Below, in pieces: positions 49,422-57,024 of a stretch of 64,000 nucleotides of DNA. Made by a program: the position numbers and the translations under genes. Positions within the stretch are counted from its first letter, which is position 1. The number at the start of each line of letters is the position of its first letter. Source of the stretch: Desulfovibrionaceae bacterium (GTDB taxonomy: Bacteria; Desulfobacterota; Desulfovibrionia; Desulfovibrionales; Desulfovibrionaceae); contig WRHY01000005.1 of NCBI GenBank assembly GCA_009783025.1, positions 62,001 to 126,000 on the forward strand. Reading direction: 5' to 3'. Below the pieces are notes generated by a model. It was not told where the DNA came from. It searched no databases and saw nothing but the letters and a program-made list of their open reading frames with translations.

Positions 49422-50114
49422 ATGCGCAACTCTGCACTTTGCCTGGCCCTGGCTTTCCTTTTGAGCCTGCCGGTATTGGCGGCGAATACCCCGGCCGCCT
49501 GCGCGCCGGGTATGAATCCTTTGCCCGGAAGCCGCGTTCTGGTCGACATCCCCATGCCGCCTGAGCCGATTTCCGCCATCTGCTGGGAGGATGAAGCCGC
49601 TTTTATGGTCAGCCTGCTCGATGGCTGGCAGAATGCGCCGGAGGCGGCGGAACGTTTAGGCGTCTGTTTTATGGGCATCCTGAGCGGCACAAATTTTGAC
49701 GACTCCCCGGCCATACTGTATCCCCGGATTTTTCCCCGCCCTCTGGATCAAACCCCCGCGCAGGCGGCTGACAAGGCCGCGCAGTCCGTGTACCGGAAGC
49801 TGTCACGCTTGCCCGGCGGAGAAAACATGGCCGTGCGGCCGGGAAAAAGCTTTATCTCGCCGCAGGATCTGCCGGTGGAAATCCGCTACTTTGACAACGG
49901 CCCCTATCCCAACGTGTTTGAAGCCGCAGCCTATGTAACGTATCATACGGCATCACTGGGGCTGATTCTTTCGGCAACAACCAGGGAGAACCGCGATGCA
50001 TTCCTGCCTGTCCTGCTCCAGGTCGCCCGCGAGGTGTACTCCATGCAGGTCAGAGACAAGCGAAACCACGACTCTTCGGCAACACCCCCTAATACCAGCT
50101 ATCCTCAACCTTGA
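49422..50114 (+). CDS. Exported hypothetical protein, prophage cargo
   Basis: 230 residues from ATG 49422, with GGGGAG 7 bp upstream. Signal peptide (LCLALAFLLSLPVLA, cleavage near 20). The mature part includes LVDIPMPPEPISAICWEDEA and a segment ATTRENRDAFLPVLLQVARE. Not recognised. The 3' end overlaps the convergent DUF3828-type gene by 26 bp. Confidence 0.65.
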   Translation: MRNSALCLALAFLLSLPVLAANTPAACAPGMNPLPGSRVLVDIPMPPEPISAICWEDEAAFMVSLLDGWQNAPEAAERLGVCFMGILSGTNFDDSPAILYPRIFPRPLDQTPAQAADKAAQSVYRKLSRLPGGENMAVRPGKSFISPQDLPVEIRYFDNGPYPNVFEAAAYVTYHTASLGLILSATTRENRDAFLPVLLQVAREVYSMQVRDKRNHDSSATPPNTSYPQP

Positions 50115-50529
50115 TTATCCGCCAACCATCCTTGGTTTTTTGCACAAAAACGAGAATAGAGGGCTTCTCATCGCCAAATCCAACCGGAACCAAAGCGATA
50201 CTGTCATTGATGCTGACCGGAGCATGCACGGTGAGTGACTTGAAGCGTTCATAATAAAAGTCATTTCCACGAAGAAAATAATTCGCGTCGAGATTGGCCT
50301 GTTTCAGGTCGATACGGCACTTATTGACTGTGCAGGCGTAGACATACCGATACATTATTTCGTCTTTAATAGGGTTTTTGCGTATGTCATTACTCTCTTC
50401 AATGTACCAAGCATAAAAATTGCTGACCACATCCCGAGGCCCCTGTTGTTCCGGAATGCCCCTGGCGCTACAGGCAAGCATACAACAACAGAACACCATC
50501 ATGAACACTACGCTCAATGTATTTTTCAT
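50089..50529 (-). CDS. DUF3828-type lipoprotein
   Basis: 146 residues. Lipoprotein signal (FMMVFCCCMLAC; Cys near 20). The mature part, with DVVSNFYAWYIEESND, ACTVNKCRIDL and IRIIKVEDSWY-like end, fits the DUF3828 (YbjP/YqhG-like) fold. It is paralogous to the next gene upstream. Both are downstream of a predicted peptidoglycan amidase on the same strand, so periplasmic immunity is plausible but unproven. Confidence 0.7.
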   Translation of the reverse strand: MKNTLSVVFMMVFCCCMLACSARGIPEQQGPRDVVSNFYAWYIEESNDIRKNPIKDEIMYRYVYACTVNKCRIDLKQANLDANYFLRGNDFYYERFKSLTVHAPVSINDSIALVPVGFGDEKPSILVFVQKTKDGWRIIKVEDSWY

Positions 50530-50553
50530 ATTTCCCCGCTACTACAAACAGCG

Positions 50554-51009
50554 CTACGAATACGGATAGATATCCGAGACTTTATAGATAAGAGATTTGC
50601 CGTTTTCTTTTTTTACGTAAACAACAAGATGGATATCATCCTCGCGATCCTCCGACGGCCACTTGAAACTTACGGGAATGACATATCTGTCATCAGCCAT
50701 GGCAATTTGCCGGCCAAGAGTCATGGGCATCTTTTCCCAGGCGATGTCGACACCGAATTTAGTGAAATAGGCCAGACCATCCCCGACCCCGATCATTCTT
50801 CTTGCGTAATCAACAGTCTCTTTGGCAACATACGTGTATATCTTATCATTGAATAGGGCGACTTCCGTTTCGGTATCTGTCTTAAAAAACCAGGCGTAGA
50901 AATCGCGCACCAGTTGCTCCGGCGTTTGTTCGGCGCAAAAAGCCGGTTGAGCGTTAAAAAATAAAAGCAAGAGCAACAGCGACAGACAACGGGACACGGG
51001 CTTATTCAT
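50554..51009 (-). CDS. DUF3828-type exported protein
   Basis: 151 residues from ATG 51009 (AGAGG upstream). A cleavable signal peptide (LSLLLLLLFFNAQPAFC) precedes EQLVRDFYAWFFKTDTETEV and YVIPVSFKWPSEDREDDIHL, ending LIYKVSDIYPYS. Same fold as the neighbour at 50089, about 25 bp apart. Candidate periplasmic partner or inhibitor of the amidase encoded just upstream. Confidence 0.7.
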   Translation of the reverse strand: MNKPVSRCLSLLLLLLFFNAQPAFCAEQTPEQLVRDFYAWFFKTDTETEVALFNDKIYTYVAKETVDYARRMIGVGDGLAYFTKFGVDIAWEKMPMTLGRQIAMADDRYVIPVSFKWPSEDREDDIHLVVYVKKENGKSLIYKVSDIYPYS

Positions 51010-51165
51010 GAGCGCCTCTTTTGGGTGATGTATAGAGAATCCATGCGTACAGTCTATATTTATCATTCTTTATAAAGTATCATCAAAACAGTCAAAAGCC
51101 AAGCCGGATTTATACCCGGCTTGGCGTAATTGGGGCGCATCCTGTTGGCCGGACGCCTTGAGTGT

Positions 51166-51801
51166 TCAGGGTCGGCGGTATAGCGTAAACGGAGGCTTTA
51201 CGGTGAGGTAATCCATGCTGGGATACATATGGTCCTGTATGAAATCTGATCTCCAGACTTTACCGTCATACATGGCGACATGGCCGCGCTTATGTTTCGG
51301 AGTAGGTTGGATGACGACCACATCGCCTGCCTGTTCCTTGGTCCCCTCCGGCATGGCCCTGTATCCGCCACTTTCCACCACAGGGCCGTAGCCATAGGCG
51401 CTATCTCCTTCAGCGCTGTTGTTTAAAGCGCGATTTATGCGAGCTCCTCCGGCTTCAATGGCATCTCCAACATACTTCGCACATTCCCCCTGACTTTTGC
51501 GATTTTCTGGAGAGTTCCTCTGTAGATGTGCTATTGACGCACCCATGTCCCACTGGTGCGCGGGTGCCCGTTGCCGTACCGCCGGAGCCTGAGGTTGCGC
51601 GGCAGGCTGTGGCGCGGGAGCCGCGCGGGCATCTGCCGTTGTCCCGGATAAAAGGCTACGGAACCTTTGCTCCGCCGCGCCCCCGCCCGCATTCGCCGCC
51701 GCGCGGGCATTTGCCGCTGCTTCAGATAAAAGACTGCCGGGCAAAGGCTCCACCGGCCTCCCGCCGGTCATCGCATCAAAGTTTCTGCTACAGCCGCCCA
51801 T
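51166..51801 (-). CDS. Predicted NlpC/P60-type peptidoglycan amidase
   Basis: 211 residues from ATG 51801 (GGAGG 8 bp upstream). The N-terminal ~80 residues are Ala/Pro-rich and disordered with no signal peptide. The C-terminal domain has a cysteine-hydrolase pattern: SQGECAKYVGDAIEAGGARI (Cys107), AGDVVVIQPTPKHKRGHVAM (His174) and VWRSDFIQDHMYPSMDYLTV. This is the layout of Tae-type and CHAP amidases that cut peptidoglycan peptides. It lies directly after the terminase gene and before two exported small proteins. It may be a virion lysin or a toxin with cognate immunity. Confidence 0.7.
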   Translation of the reverse strand: MGGCSRNFDAMTGGRPVEPLPGSLLSEAAANARAAANAGGGAAEQRFRSLLSGTTADARAAPAPQPAAQPQAPAVRQRAPAHQWDMGASIAHLQRNSPENRKSQGECAKYVGDAIEAGGARINRALNNSAEGDSAYGYGPVVESGGYRAMPEGTKEQAGDVVVIQPTPKHKRGHVAMYDGKVWRSDFIQDHMYPSMDYLTVKPPFTLYRRP

Positions 51802-51839
51802 CACACTGCCTCCTTTTTAATGTTACCATAAGTATTCCC

Positions 51840-53345
51840 TCACAACTCCAGCACCGTAAGCCCATAACTGGCCGGATCATACTCTGTCCGCGCGCGCAGA
51901 GAGGAGGCCGCCGCCGTCCGTTGCGGGAAGCGCGTCCCAAGCTCCGGGTCAAGTATGCGGGCCAGGCAGTCCAGCATGTCGTCGTGCCGCGAGACCGGAA
52001 ACGCGAGATATTCCTGACGGTAAAACTCGTCGCTCAGGTCACGGACCGTATTGTCGCAGCATTTTTTCATGAGCCGCGCCGGGAAATACACGCGCCCCTG
52101 CTCGAACAGCGGCACCAGACGCCGGATGCGGTCGTTTTTGGGCATGGACCCGCCCAGTTCGATAATGCTGAAACGGTAATTCTCCTGTTCCATGATAAAG
52201 CGCATGTGCTCCACATCCGCCTGCATGCCGTAGCGCTCGTAGCCTACGGCCTTCGGCCGCCACTTGCGGTGCAGGTCGAACAGCGCCCTGGCGCGCTCGG
52301 TCAGGTTCAGCCGGTCATGCACGCCGTCCAGCACGTAGTAATTGTTGTCCGTATTCAGCCCCACCACCCACATGGCCGTGGCGTCGCTGCCGCTTTTCTT
52401 GGCCGAAGCCGGGTCCACCACGATATAGGTGTTCATGCCGTGCGCTTCGCCCGCGTCCGCCCCGGTACGCCGGAACCACTCGGCGGCAAAGCCCTGCGCC
52501 TTGTCCGCCAGCGGGTTTTGCAACATCTGGCAGGCGAACACAAAGGGCCCCATGTCCCGCCGTTTGGCAGCCAGGACTTTGCGGGAAAAGAACACCGGCT
52601 CGCCTTCGGCCGCGCCGTCCCTGGTGGCCGGATAGACGCGGGCCCTGGCCGTTCCCTTTTCCAGAATGTCCAGGTAGGTGTCCGCCGCATGGTAGCGCGT
52701 GCCGATAATCCGGATGCGCGGATAGCGGGACACCAGGTTCAGGGAAAGACGGAACTGGTCCGTGGTCTTCTTGATCATGTCGGGCGTGCTGACCGACTCG
52801 GGCGTCACCACATCGTCATACACCAGCAGATCGAAATGCCGCCCGATGGGCTGGCTGTCCACCAGACCCCAGGCTTCCACCGTGGCCTCTTTCTTGTTCT
52901 CCCGGCGCTGCACGATGATCCCTTCGTCCTCGGCCCAGGTGCGCTTTTCGCCCTTTTGCGGCGGCCTGATGTGCGGAAAAAGGCTTTGCAGGACCCGGTT
53001 GCTCTCGAACTCGCGCTTGATCTGGCGCAAAAAGCTCTTGGCAATGGGCCGGGAGTGGCTGAAAATGCCCACGGTGATTTCCGGGTTTTTCAGAATCTCC
53101 TGAATGGTCAAGGCCTGGGTGATGATCGTGCTTTTGTAATGCCCGCGCGCCCAGAGGTCGAGACAGCCGTCCGGCTCGGCCTGCACCTCGCGGCAACGAT
53201 CAAACAGCCAGTCGTGATTAATGTCCGCCCGCCGCATGCCGTACAGCAGCAGAAAAAAGAGATCGCCGCAGAGCAGGGCGCGCACGTCTGCATCGCTTTG
53301 CACAGCCTGATACCCGGCCAGGGCTTGCGTCCGGGTGGCATTCAT
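51840..53345 (-). CDS. Phage terminase large subunit
   Basis: 501 residues. ATPase and nuclease that packages DNA into the prohead. A Walker A-like element WARGHYKST (about 65-73), Walker B LLVYDDVVTPES, coupling motif IIGTRYH, and RNase-H-type nuclease residues (IVVDPASAKKSGSDATAMWV; SRHDDMLDCLAR). Its ATG overlaps the small subunit stop (ATGA). Confidence 0.93.
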   Translation of the reverse strand: MNATRTQALAGYQAVQSDADVRALLCGDLFFLLLYGMRRADINHDWLFDRCREVQAEPDGCLDLWARGHYKSTIITQALTIQEILKNPEITVGIFSHSRPIAKSFLRQIKREFESNRVLQSLFPHIRPPQKGEKRTWAEDEGIIVQRRENKKEATVEAWGLVDSQPIGRHFDLLVYDDVVTPESVSTPDMIKKTTDQFRLSLNLVSRYPRIRIIGTRYHAADTYLDILEKGTARARVYPATRDGAAEGEPVFFSRKVLAAKRRDMGPFVFACQMLQNPLADKAQGFAAEWFRRTGADAGEAHGMNTYIVVDPASAKKSGSDATAMWVVGLNTDNNYYVLDGVHDRLNLTERARALFDLHRKWRPKAVGYERYGMQADVEHMRFIMEQENYRFSIIELGGSMPKNDRIRRLVPLFEQGRVYFPARLMKKCCDNTVRDLSDEFYRQEYLAFPVSRHDDMLDCLARILDPELGTRFPQRTAAASSLRARTEYDPASYGLTVLEL

Positions 53346-53611
53346 TGCGTGAAGCCCGTCACGGACCCGAGCATGGCAGCCACCTCGGGCGACAACTCAA
53401 CCCGCGCCTCCATTGGCCCGCCGCCGCTTCCGCCAAGTTCAACGGGCTGTCCGATTTTTCCGAATCCCCGGTCCAGAAGCTCCTTGGCCGCGCTGATGCG
53501 GGACGCGCCGCTGCCGTTCTGCATTTCATCCGCCAAAGCCTCGATGCAGGCCGGGCCGTACCGGCGGGCCTGCTCAATAAGCTCGGCGTGCGTAAGCGGT
53601 AATTCTGTCAT
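53342..53611 (-). CDS. Phage terminase small subunit (putative)
   Basis: 89 residues from ATG 53611, directly after AAGGAGGAGACC. Contains LIEQARRYGPACIEALADEM and SRISAAKELLDRGFGKIGQP, the pattern of small terminase-like proteins that sit upstream of terL in many prophages. It overlaps terL by 4 bp. Confidence 0.8.
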   Translation of the reverse strand: MTELPLTHAELIEQARRYGPACIEALADEMQNGSGASRISAAKELLDRGFGKIGQPVELGGSGGGPMEARVELSPEVAAMLGSVTGFTQ

Positions 53612-53628
53612 GGTCTCCTCCTTTTTCA

Positions 53629-53910
53629 TCACTGCCCCCTGTTTCCCCACACCCAGGCCAGACAGCCCAGGAGCAACAGCGCCATGATTCCCTTGACAAC
53701 AGCCCCGACCACCGTCTTTTTGGCGTGGCTGGCCATGGAAAGCGCCTCGGCAATGGCCTGGTGGTGCGCAATGTGCGTAGGCCCGTCAATGAGGTTGGCG
53801 CTTTTCAAGGCCTCGGACACCGCCTCCTTGACCGCTTTTTTAAGCTGCGCCTCATTCACGGCCGCACGGCGCTCCGGGCCGGTGTAGATGGTTTTGTGTT
53901 CTCCAGTCAT
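53629..53910 (-). CDS. Small membrane protein of lysis cassette
   Basis: 93 residues. An N-terminal TGPERRAAVNEAQLKKAVKE helical part, then one C-terminal TM segment (VVGAVVKGIMALLLLGCLAW). It overlaps the holin gene stop by 4 bp (ATGA). Probably a lysis accessory or antiholin-like protein, from position. Confidence 0.6.
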   Translation of the reverse strand: MTGEHKTIYTGPERRAAVNEAQLKKAVKEAVSEALKSANLIDGPTHIAHHQAIAEALSMASHAKKTVVGAVVKGIMALLLLGCLAWVWGNRGQ

Positions 53911-54215
53911 ATGCCAAGCCCCAGCATGGCCAGAAGAATGTGCCGGATCTCGCCGATCATGGACGGCGGCAGCACTGTCTCCGGCCAGTAGGTCATGACC
54001 ACCGGCCTGCCGATGACTTCCCAGGCCAGCACCAGGGCCAACACCCAGCCGAGAAAAGACCGCCACAAGCGAAGATGGGAAACCGGCGCGCCCGCGACTT
54101 CCGCCTCGTTAATGCGCGCCTGGGCCTCAAGTATCTTGGACTTGTCCGGGCTGATCCTGTTGGCAACCGTCTCAAACAGACCGCCGATAAGAGGAATTGA
54201 GGATAACCAGCTCAT
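53907..54215 (-). CDS. Putative phage holin
   Basis: 102 residues. A hydrophobic N-terminus (SWLSSIPLIGGLFETVANRI), a charged helix (DKSKILEAQARINEAEVAG), then two TM segments (LWRSFLGWVLALVLAWEVIG and MIGEIRHILLAMLGLGI): the pattern of GTA/3-TM-type holins. AAAAGGAG precedes ATG 54215. It lies near the lysozyme gene. Confidence 0.75.
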   Translation of the reverse strand: MSWLSSIPLIGGLFETVANRISPDKSKILEAQARINEAEVAGAPVSHLRLWRSFLGWVLALVLAWEVIGRPVVMTYWPETVLPPSMIGEIRHILLAMLGLGI

Positions 54216-54522
54216 TATGATGCTCCTTTTTTAGATGCCGGTCGGTCCGCAAACAGGGCTTCTCCAGTTCTGCCTTGCGGGGGTTGCGATGTATCGCACA
54301 TGTGCCTTCCCGGCACGGGCCGCACTGTGCGGACACTCCCTGTCGGGCTCGTTGCTTCGCCGGGAATGAATCCCGGCTTGCATCCGTGAACCAGTGCTTC
54401 ACCAGTCGTGTAAAAACCACTGTCGCAATTTACTGCGGCTGTGCCTTTACAAACCGGGCCACACTCCGCTCGAGACAGAGCGTGGCCGCCTTCCTGGCGG
54501 CCGGGTTGCACATGTACAGCGT
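54216..54522. other. Leader between lysozyme and holin genes
   Basis: 307 bp. Contains the family D element (54331-54364) with an adjacent CCGCAC-T-GTGCGG stem, then AT-richer sequence. A minus-strand frame of about 100 codons runs through but overlaps the repeat and shows no protein-like features. Confidence 0.5.
54331..54364. repeat. Family D leader repeat, copy 2
   Basis: GGACACTCCCTGTCGGGCTC... ending TTCGCCGGG. Two differences from copy 1 at 39423-39456. Located upstream of the holin gene. Confidence 0.6.
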
Positions 54523-55005
54523 TCATTGCCATTCTCCCGTGTCCATCTGGCAGGCGAGCTTTTTGGCGCGGCCCTTGACCTGCACGGCCCACCTGGAAGC
54601 CAGCATGCCCTTGGCCGCGGTCGAATAATGGCCGCTCTCGATGAAGATAAGCGTGTTGCGGAAGGAAAGCAGTCCGGATACGCCATGCACGCCGAGCCCC
54701 ATGTTGTAGGCCATGTCATAGAGCACGGCCTGGCGGGGCGGGGAAAGCTTCGTAACCCAGGGCAGGGCCTTGCGCACCTGCCATACGGCGTTTGTGAGGT
54801 CGGTACGGAACAGACGCTCGGCCTCCTCACGGGTGATGCTGTCACCCACGCGGGCCACGCCGTCCACGGGTGAGGCGTCGCAGTTGTGGCCGTAGCCGAT
54901 GGTCAGCGCGCCGGCGGTGCAGCGGTAGGCGGTCAGCCGGAAGCCCTCGGCCTCTTTGACCATCCGTTCCAGTCTCTGGGTATCTGCGTCAGTGAATGCG
55001 GACAT
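54523..55005 (-). CDS. Phage lysozyme (GH24 endolysin)
   Basis: 160 residues. T4/P22-type muramidase: catalytic E20 in EAEGFRLTAYRC, then C29 and T35 (E-x8-C-x5-T arrangement), with LTIGYGHN following, and LSPPRQAVLYDMAYNMG. Cuts the glycan strands at lysis. No signal peptide, so it depends on the holin. Confidence 0.92.
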   Translation of the reverse strand: MSAFTDADTQRLERMVKEAEGFRLTAYRCTAGALTIGYGHNCDASPVDGVARVGDSITREEAERLFRTDLTNAVWQVRKALPWVTKLSPPRQAVLYDMAYNMGLGVHGVSGLLSFRNTLIFIESGHYSTAAKGMLASRWAVQVKGRAKKLACQMDTGEWQ

Positions 55006-55034
55006 TGATGTTTCTCCTTGTTTTGTCGATGTTA

Positions 55035-55421
55035 TTATGGCCCGGCCTTCACCCTGCGAGCGATACTGTCCAGAATCCGCCGCACCTGGACCGTTATTCT
55101 GTCCCGCTCTTCCGGGGTCAGGGGACCGCTGTCCTGATCAAACGCCTCATCATGAGGCCGGGCCTGGGCCGCCCGCCGCAGCCGGACCCGTTCTTCTTCC
55201 CGTATTTCCTCAGCCGCGCGTATGACGTCGGCTTCCGTGGGCCAATAACTGGAACGTTGCCTGTGCCGCAGCAGGGCGCTCTCAAACAGGGCGTCCGGCC
55301 ATTCCTCAAGGGTCCGGCTCCACTCTCTGGACATGACTTCGATTTCCACGCCCGGAATGTTCCTCTGCAAGAGCACGGACAACGTTTCCAGCCGGTTCCT
55401 GATATGCGTATAGCTCGCCAT
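55035..55421 (-). CDS. Phage protein, possible replication accessory
   Basis: 128 residues from ATG 55421 (GGAGG 7 bp upstream). Helical and charged: YWPTEADVIRAAEEIREEER, LTPEERDRITVQVRRILDSI. Its first 116 bases overlap the 3' end of the wHTH replication-type gene in another frame. The position after an O-like protein suggests a P-like helicase loader role, which is not demonstrable here. Confidence 0.6.
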   Translation of the reverse strand: MASYTHIRNRLETLSVLLQRNIPGVEIEVMSREWSRTLEEWPDALFESALLRHRQRSSYWPTEADVIRAAEEIREEERVRLRRAAQARPHDEAFDQDSGPLTPEERDRITVQVRRILDSIARRVKAGP

Positions 55422-56193
55422 GTTCAGCCTCCATGCGTTGTAAGAGCCGTAAGGATCGCTGACGCCGCTCCGCGTCCCGCGCCTGGGCATAGGTTTGCGG
55501 TCCCGGCGAGAAATCGGCCCCGGCAGCCTTGCCTTGCTTGGCCCGGCGTTCATCCAGAGCCTGAAAGACCCACTTGCGCATGGCCAGATAGTGCGACTTA
55601 TACGGGTCCGGCCCTTTCCTGGCCCCCAGGTGCAGATCAAGAAAGGCAACCGCCTCCCGCGTCCGCTCCCGGCCAAAGGCAGCCTCAAGAGCGGCAAACT
55701 CCCCGTCCGTGAGCAGCACGTTGCCAAACTCGCCAAAAGCTTTTTTGGGCTTGTGCAACTCTTCCTTGGGGTTCCTTGAGGGTTCTTCTTTGGGTTCTCT
55801 ATAGGGAAGGGAGGGACGGAAATGAGGGGGGTGTCCGACCTGAAATGCGGGGGGTGGGGGGGCACCGGATGCAGGGGGTACACTTTTGCGGGGGGTACAC
55901 CCAGTGCCCCCGCATGCGTGAGGGGGGCTATCCTCCCTGCCCGACACCCCGAGCAGGGTATACACATACCCTTTGCCCGGCCTGTCAAGACGGCTGATAA
56001 TTCCGGCCTCGCACATCTGCCGCAGGGCTCTGGTCACGGTACGCTCGTCATAGCCGGTATCGTTGGCCAGACGGCGCAGAGACGGCCAGCACATGTGCCG
56101 TTCGTCAGCCCGGTCCGCAAGCGAAAGCAGGATGAATTTCCAGGTCGGGCGCAGAGAGAGCCTCCAGGCCCAGCGCATGGCGTCGATACTCAT
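55306..56193 (-). CDS. wHTH phage replication-initiation-type protein
   Basis: 295 residues from ATG 56193. The N-terminal winged helix (WPSLRRLANDTGYDERTVTR, ALRQMCEAGIISRL) is typical of phage O-type replication proteins and helix-turn-helix domain-18 proteins. A long Pro-rich linker follows (about 85-140), then a C-terminal domain ending in Arg-rich helices. The start is 4 bp from a family A repeat and lacks a Shine-Dalgarno. The frame is open back through the repeat (DKVSRQTEALPT before the Met). Confidence 0.75.
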   Translation of the reverse strand: MSIDAMRWAWRLSLRPTWKFILLSLADRADERHMCWPSLRRLANDTGYDERTVTRALRQMCEAGIISRLDRPGKGYVYTLLGVSGREDSPPHACGGTGCTPRKSVPPASGAPPPPAFQVGHPPHFRPSLPYREPKEEPSRNPKEELHKPKKAFGEFGNVLLTDGEFAALEAAFGRERTREAVAFLDLHLGARKGPDPYKSHYLAMRKWVFQALDERRAKQGKAAGADFSPGPQTYAQARDAERRQRSLRLLQRMEAEHGELYAYQEPAGNVVRALAEEHSGRGNRSHVQRVEPDP

Positions 56194-56197
56194 TGTG

Positions 56198-56394
56198 GGT
56201 AGCGCCTCAGTTTGCCGTGATACTTTGTCAGGCTTGGTTTTTACTTCGGTCATGGACTGAAGAGTCCACTCCCTGCGTAAAAACCCGCGCCTTCCTCGTC
56301 AAAGCAGTCAACGGCGGTTGTTGCTGTTTTCGTTGTCCAGTCTTTCCCGCCCGTTGTGGGGCGGCAAAGCGTAGCGCAAAACTGAGGCGCTACC
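56198..56394. repeat. Family A repeat, copy 8, long variant (197 bp)
   Basis: Arms GGTAGCGCCTCAGTTTTG-type and CAAAACTGAGGCGCTACC share GCGCCTCAG. The interior is diverged and about 70 bp longer (CGGCGGTTGTTGCTGTTTTC region). It abuts the replication gene start. Confidence 0.85.
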
Positions 56395-56716
56395 CGTATT
56401 CTGGTTTATAAGGGGTCAAACGAACCCGCGCGCCAAAGACGCAAAAGAGGTTCGCGAACCCGAGGAGGATGGTGACGGGAAAAAATGAGAAGGGAACCGA
56501 AAACCGGGCAAAAAGACAAAGACCCGGCAAGACAATGGCTGTCGATCATTCCGGCTGTATCAACAACCGCAAAGAATTCGCCACTTGTTTATATAAGTAT
56601 ACGATAAGGAGATGAATTTTGCAAGGGGGATCGGAGCGGTTTTTTCAAAACGCTGTTTTCGGGGTATCAGTCATGAATTTCAGCGCTATCGTCGCCCGCC
56701 GGTTTCCATAACCGTG
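56395..56716. other. Right edge of prophage, no supported gene
   Basis: 322 bp, AT-richer. Contains TTGTTTATATAAGTATAC and GATAAGGAGATG near 56586-56615, where a 39-codon frame starts too close to its ribosome site to be trusted. No integrase, repressor or attachment site is recognised. Confidence 0.45.
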
Positions 56717-56833
56717 GTTGACAAAACATAACGAATGCGTAATATTTCTGAACAAGACGGGCCGGTTTGTGCGTGAACACTCCCCGGCCTTGGGACGAGT
56801 TTCCCGGAATTGTATTATAATCCCATGGACTTC

Positions 56834-56865
56834 GCCCCGTAGGAATGGTTAGATTCCTACGGGGC
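56834..56865 (-). terminator. 13-bp stem hairpin after small peptide gene 2
   Basis: GCCCCGTAGGAAT / ATTCCTACGGGGC with a 6-base loop. Stem identical to locus 1, loop different. Confidence 0.7.
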
Positions 56866-56880
56866 AATCTTATTGAGCCG

Positions 56881-56958
56881 TTACAAGTAACGCAAAATAA
56901 GGGCCGCTATGACGCCGGCGATAATCATCGCCAGGACGTTCACAAGGAATCTTCCCAT
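56881..56958 (-). CDS. 25-residue hydrophobic membrane peptide, locus 2
   Basis: Encodes exactly the same 25 residues as 30736-30813, while the DNA differs at four synonymous positions (AGG/AGA, AAT/AAC, GCT/GCC, CTG/TTG). GGAGG lies about 8 bp before ATG 56958, in a TCTCCGAAAGGAGG stem. Promoter TTGAAA-N17-TACACA. One TM helix with positive ends. Toxin-like by analogy with type I systems, not shown. Confidence 0.75.
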   Translation of the reverse strand: MGRFLVNVLAMIIAGVIAALILRYL

Positions 56959-56995
56959 GGACGTACCCTCCTTTCGGAGAACCCGTCCCACGGAT

Positions 56996-57024
56996 TGTGT
57001 ACGCCAAAACAGCTATAATTTCAA
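56996..57024 (-). promoter_or_regulatory. Promoter of small peptide locus 2
   Basis: Minus strand TTGAAA (57019-57024), 17-bp spacer, TACACA (56996-57001). Confidence 0.55.

Noticed and set aside
54215..54592. 125-codon minus-strand frame between lysozyme and holin
   Set aside because: It runs through the family D repeat and hairpin, overlaps the lysozyme end and has no recognisable content. An Rz-like spanin was considered, but there is no TM or signal segment.
31003..56193. Diversity-generating retroelement, looked for because the head genes resemble phage BPP-1
   Set aside because: No reverse transcriptase, TR/VR repeats or Mtd-like protein found.
56613..56732. 39-codon plus-strand frame after GATAAGGAGATG
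   Set aside because: The ribosome site touches the start codon, and the frame enters the inverted duplication, where it is not conserved.
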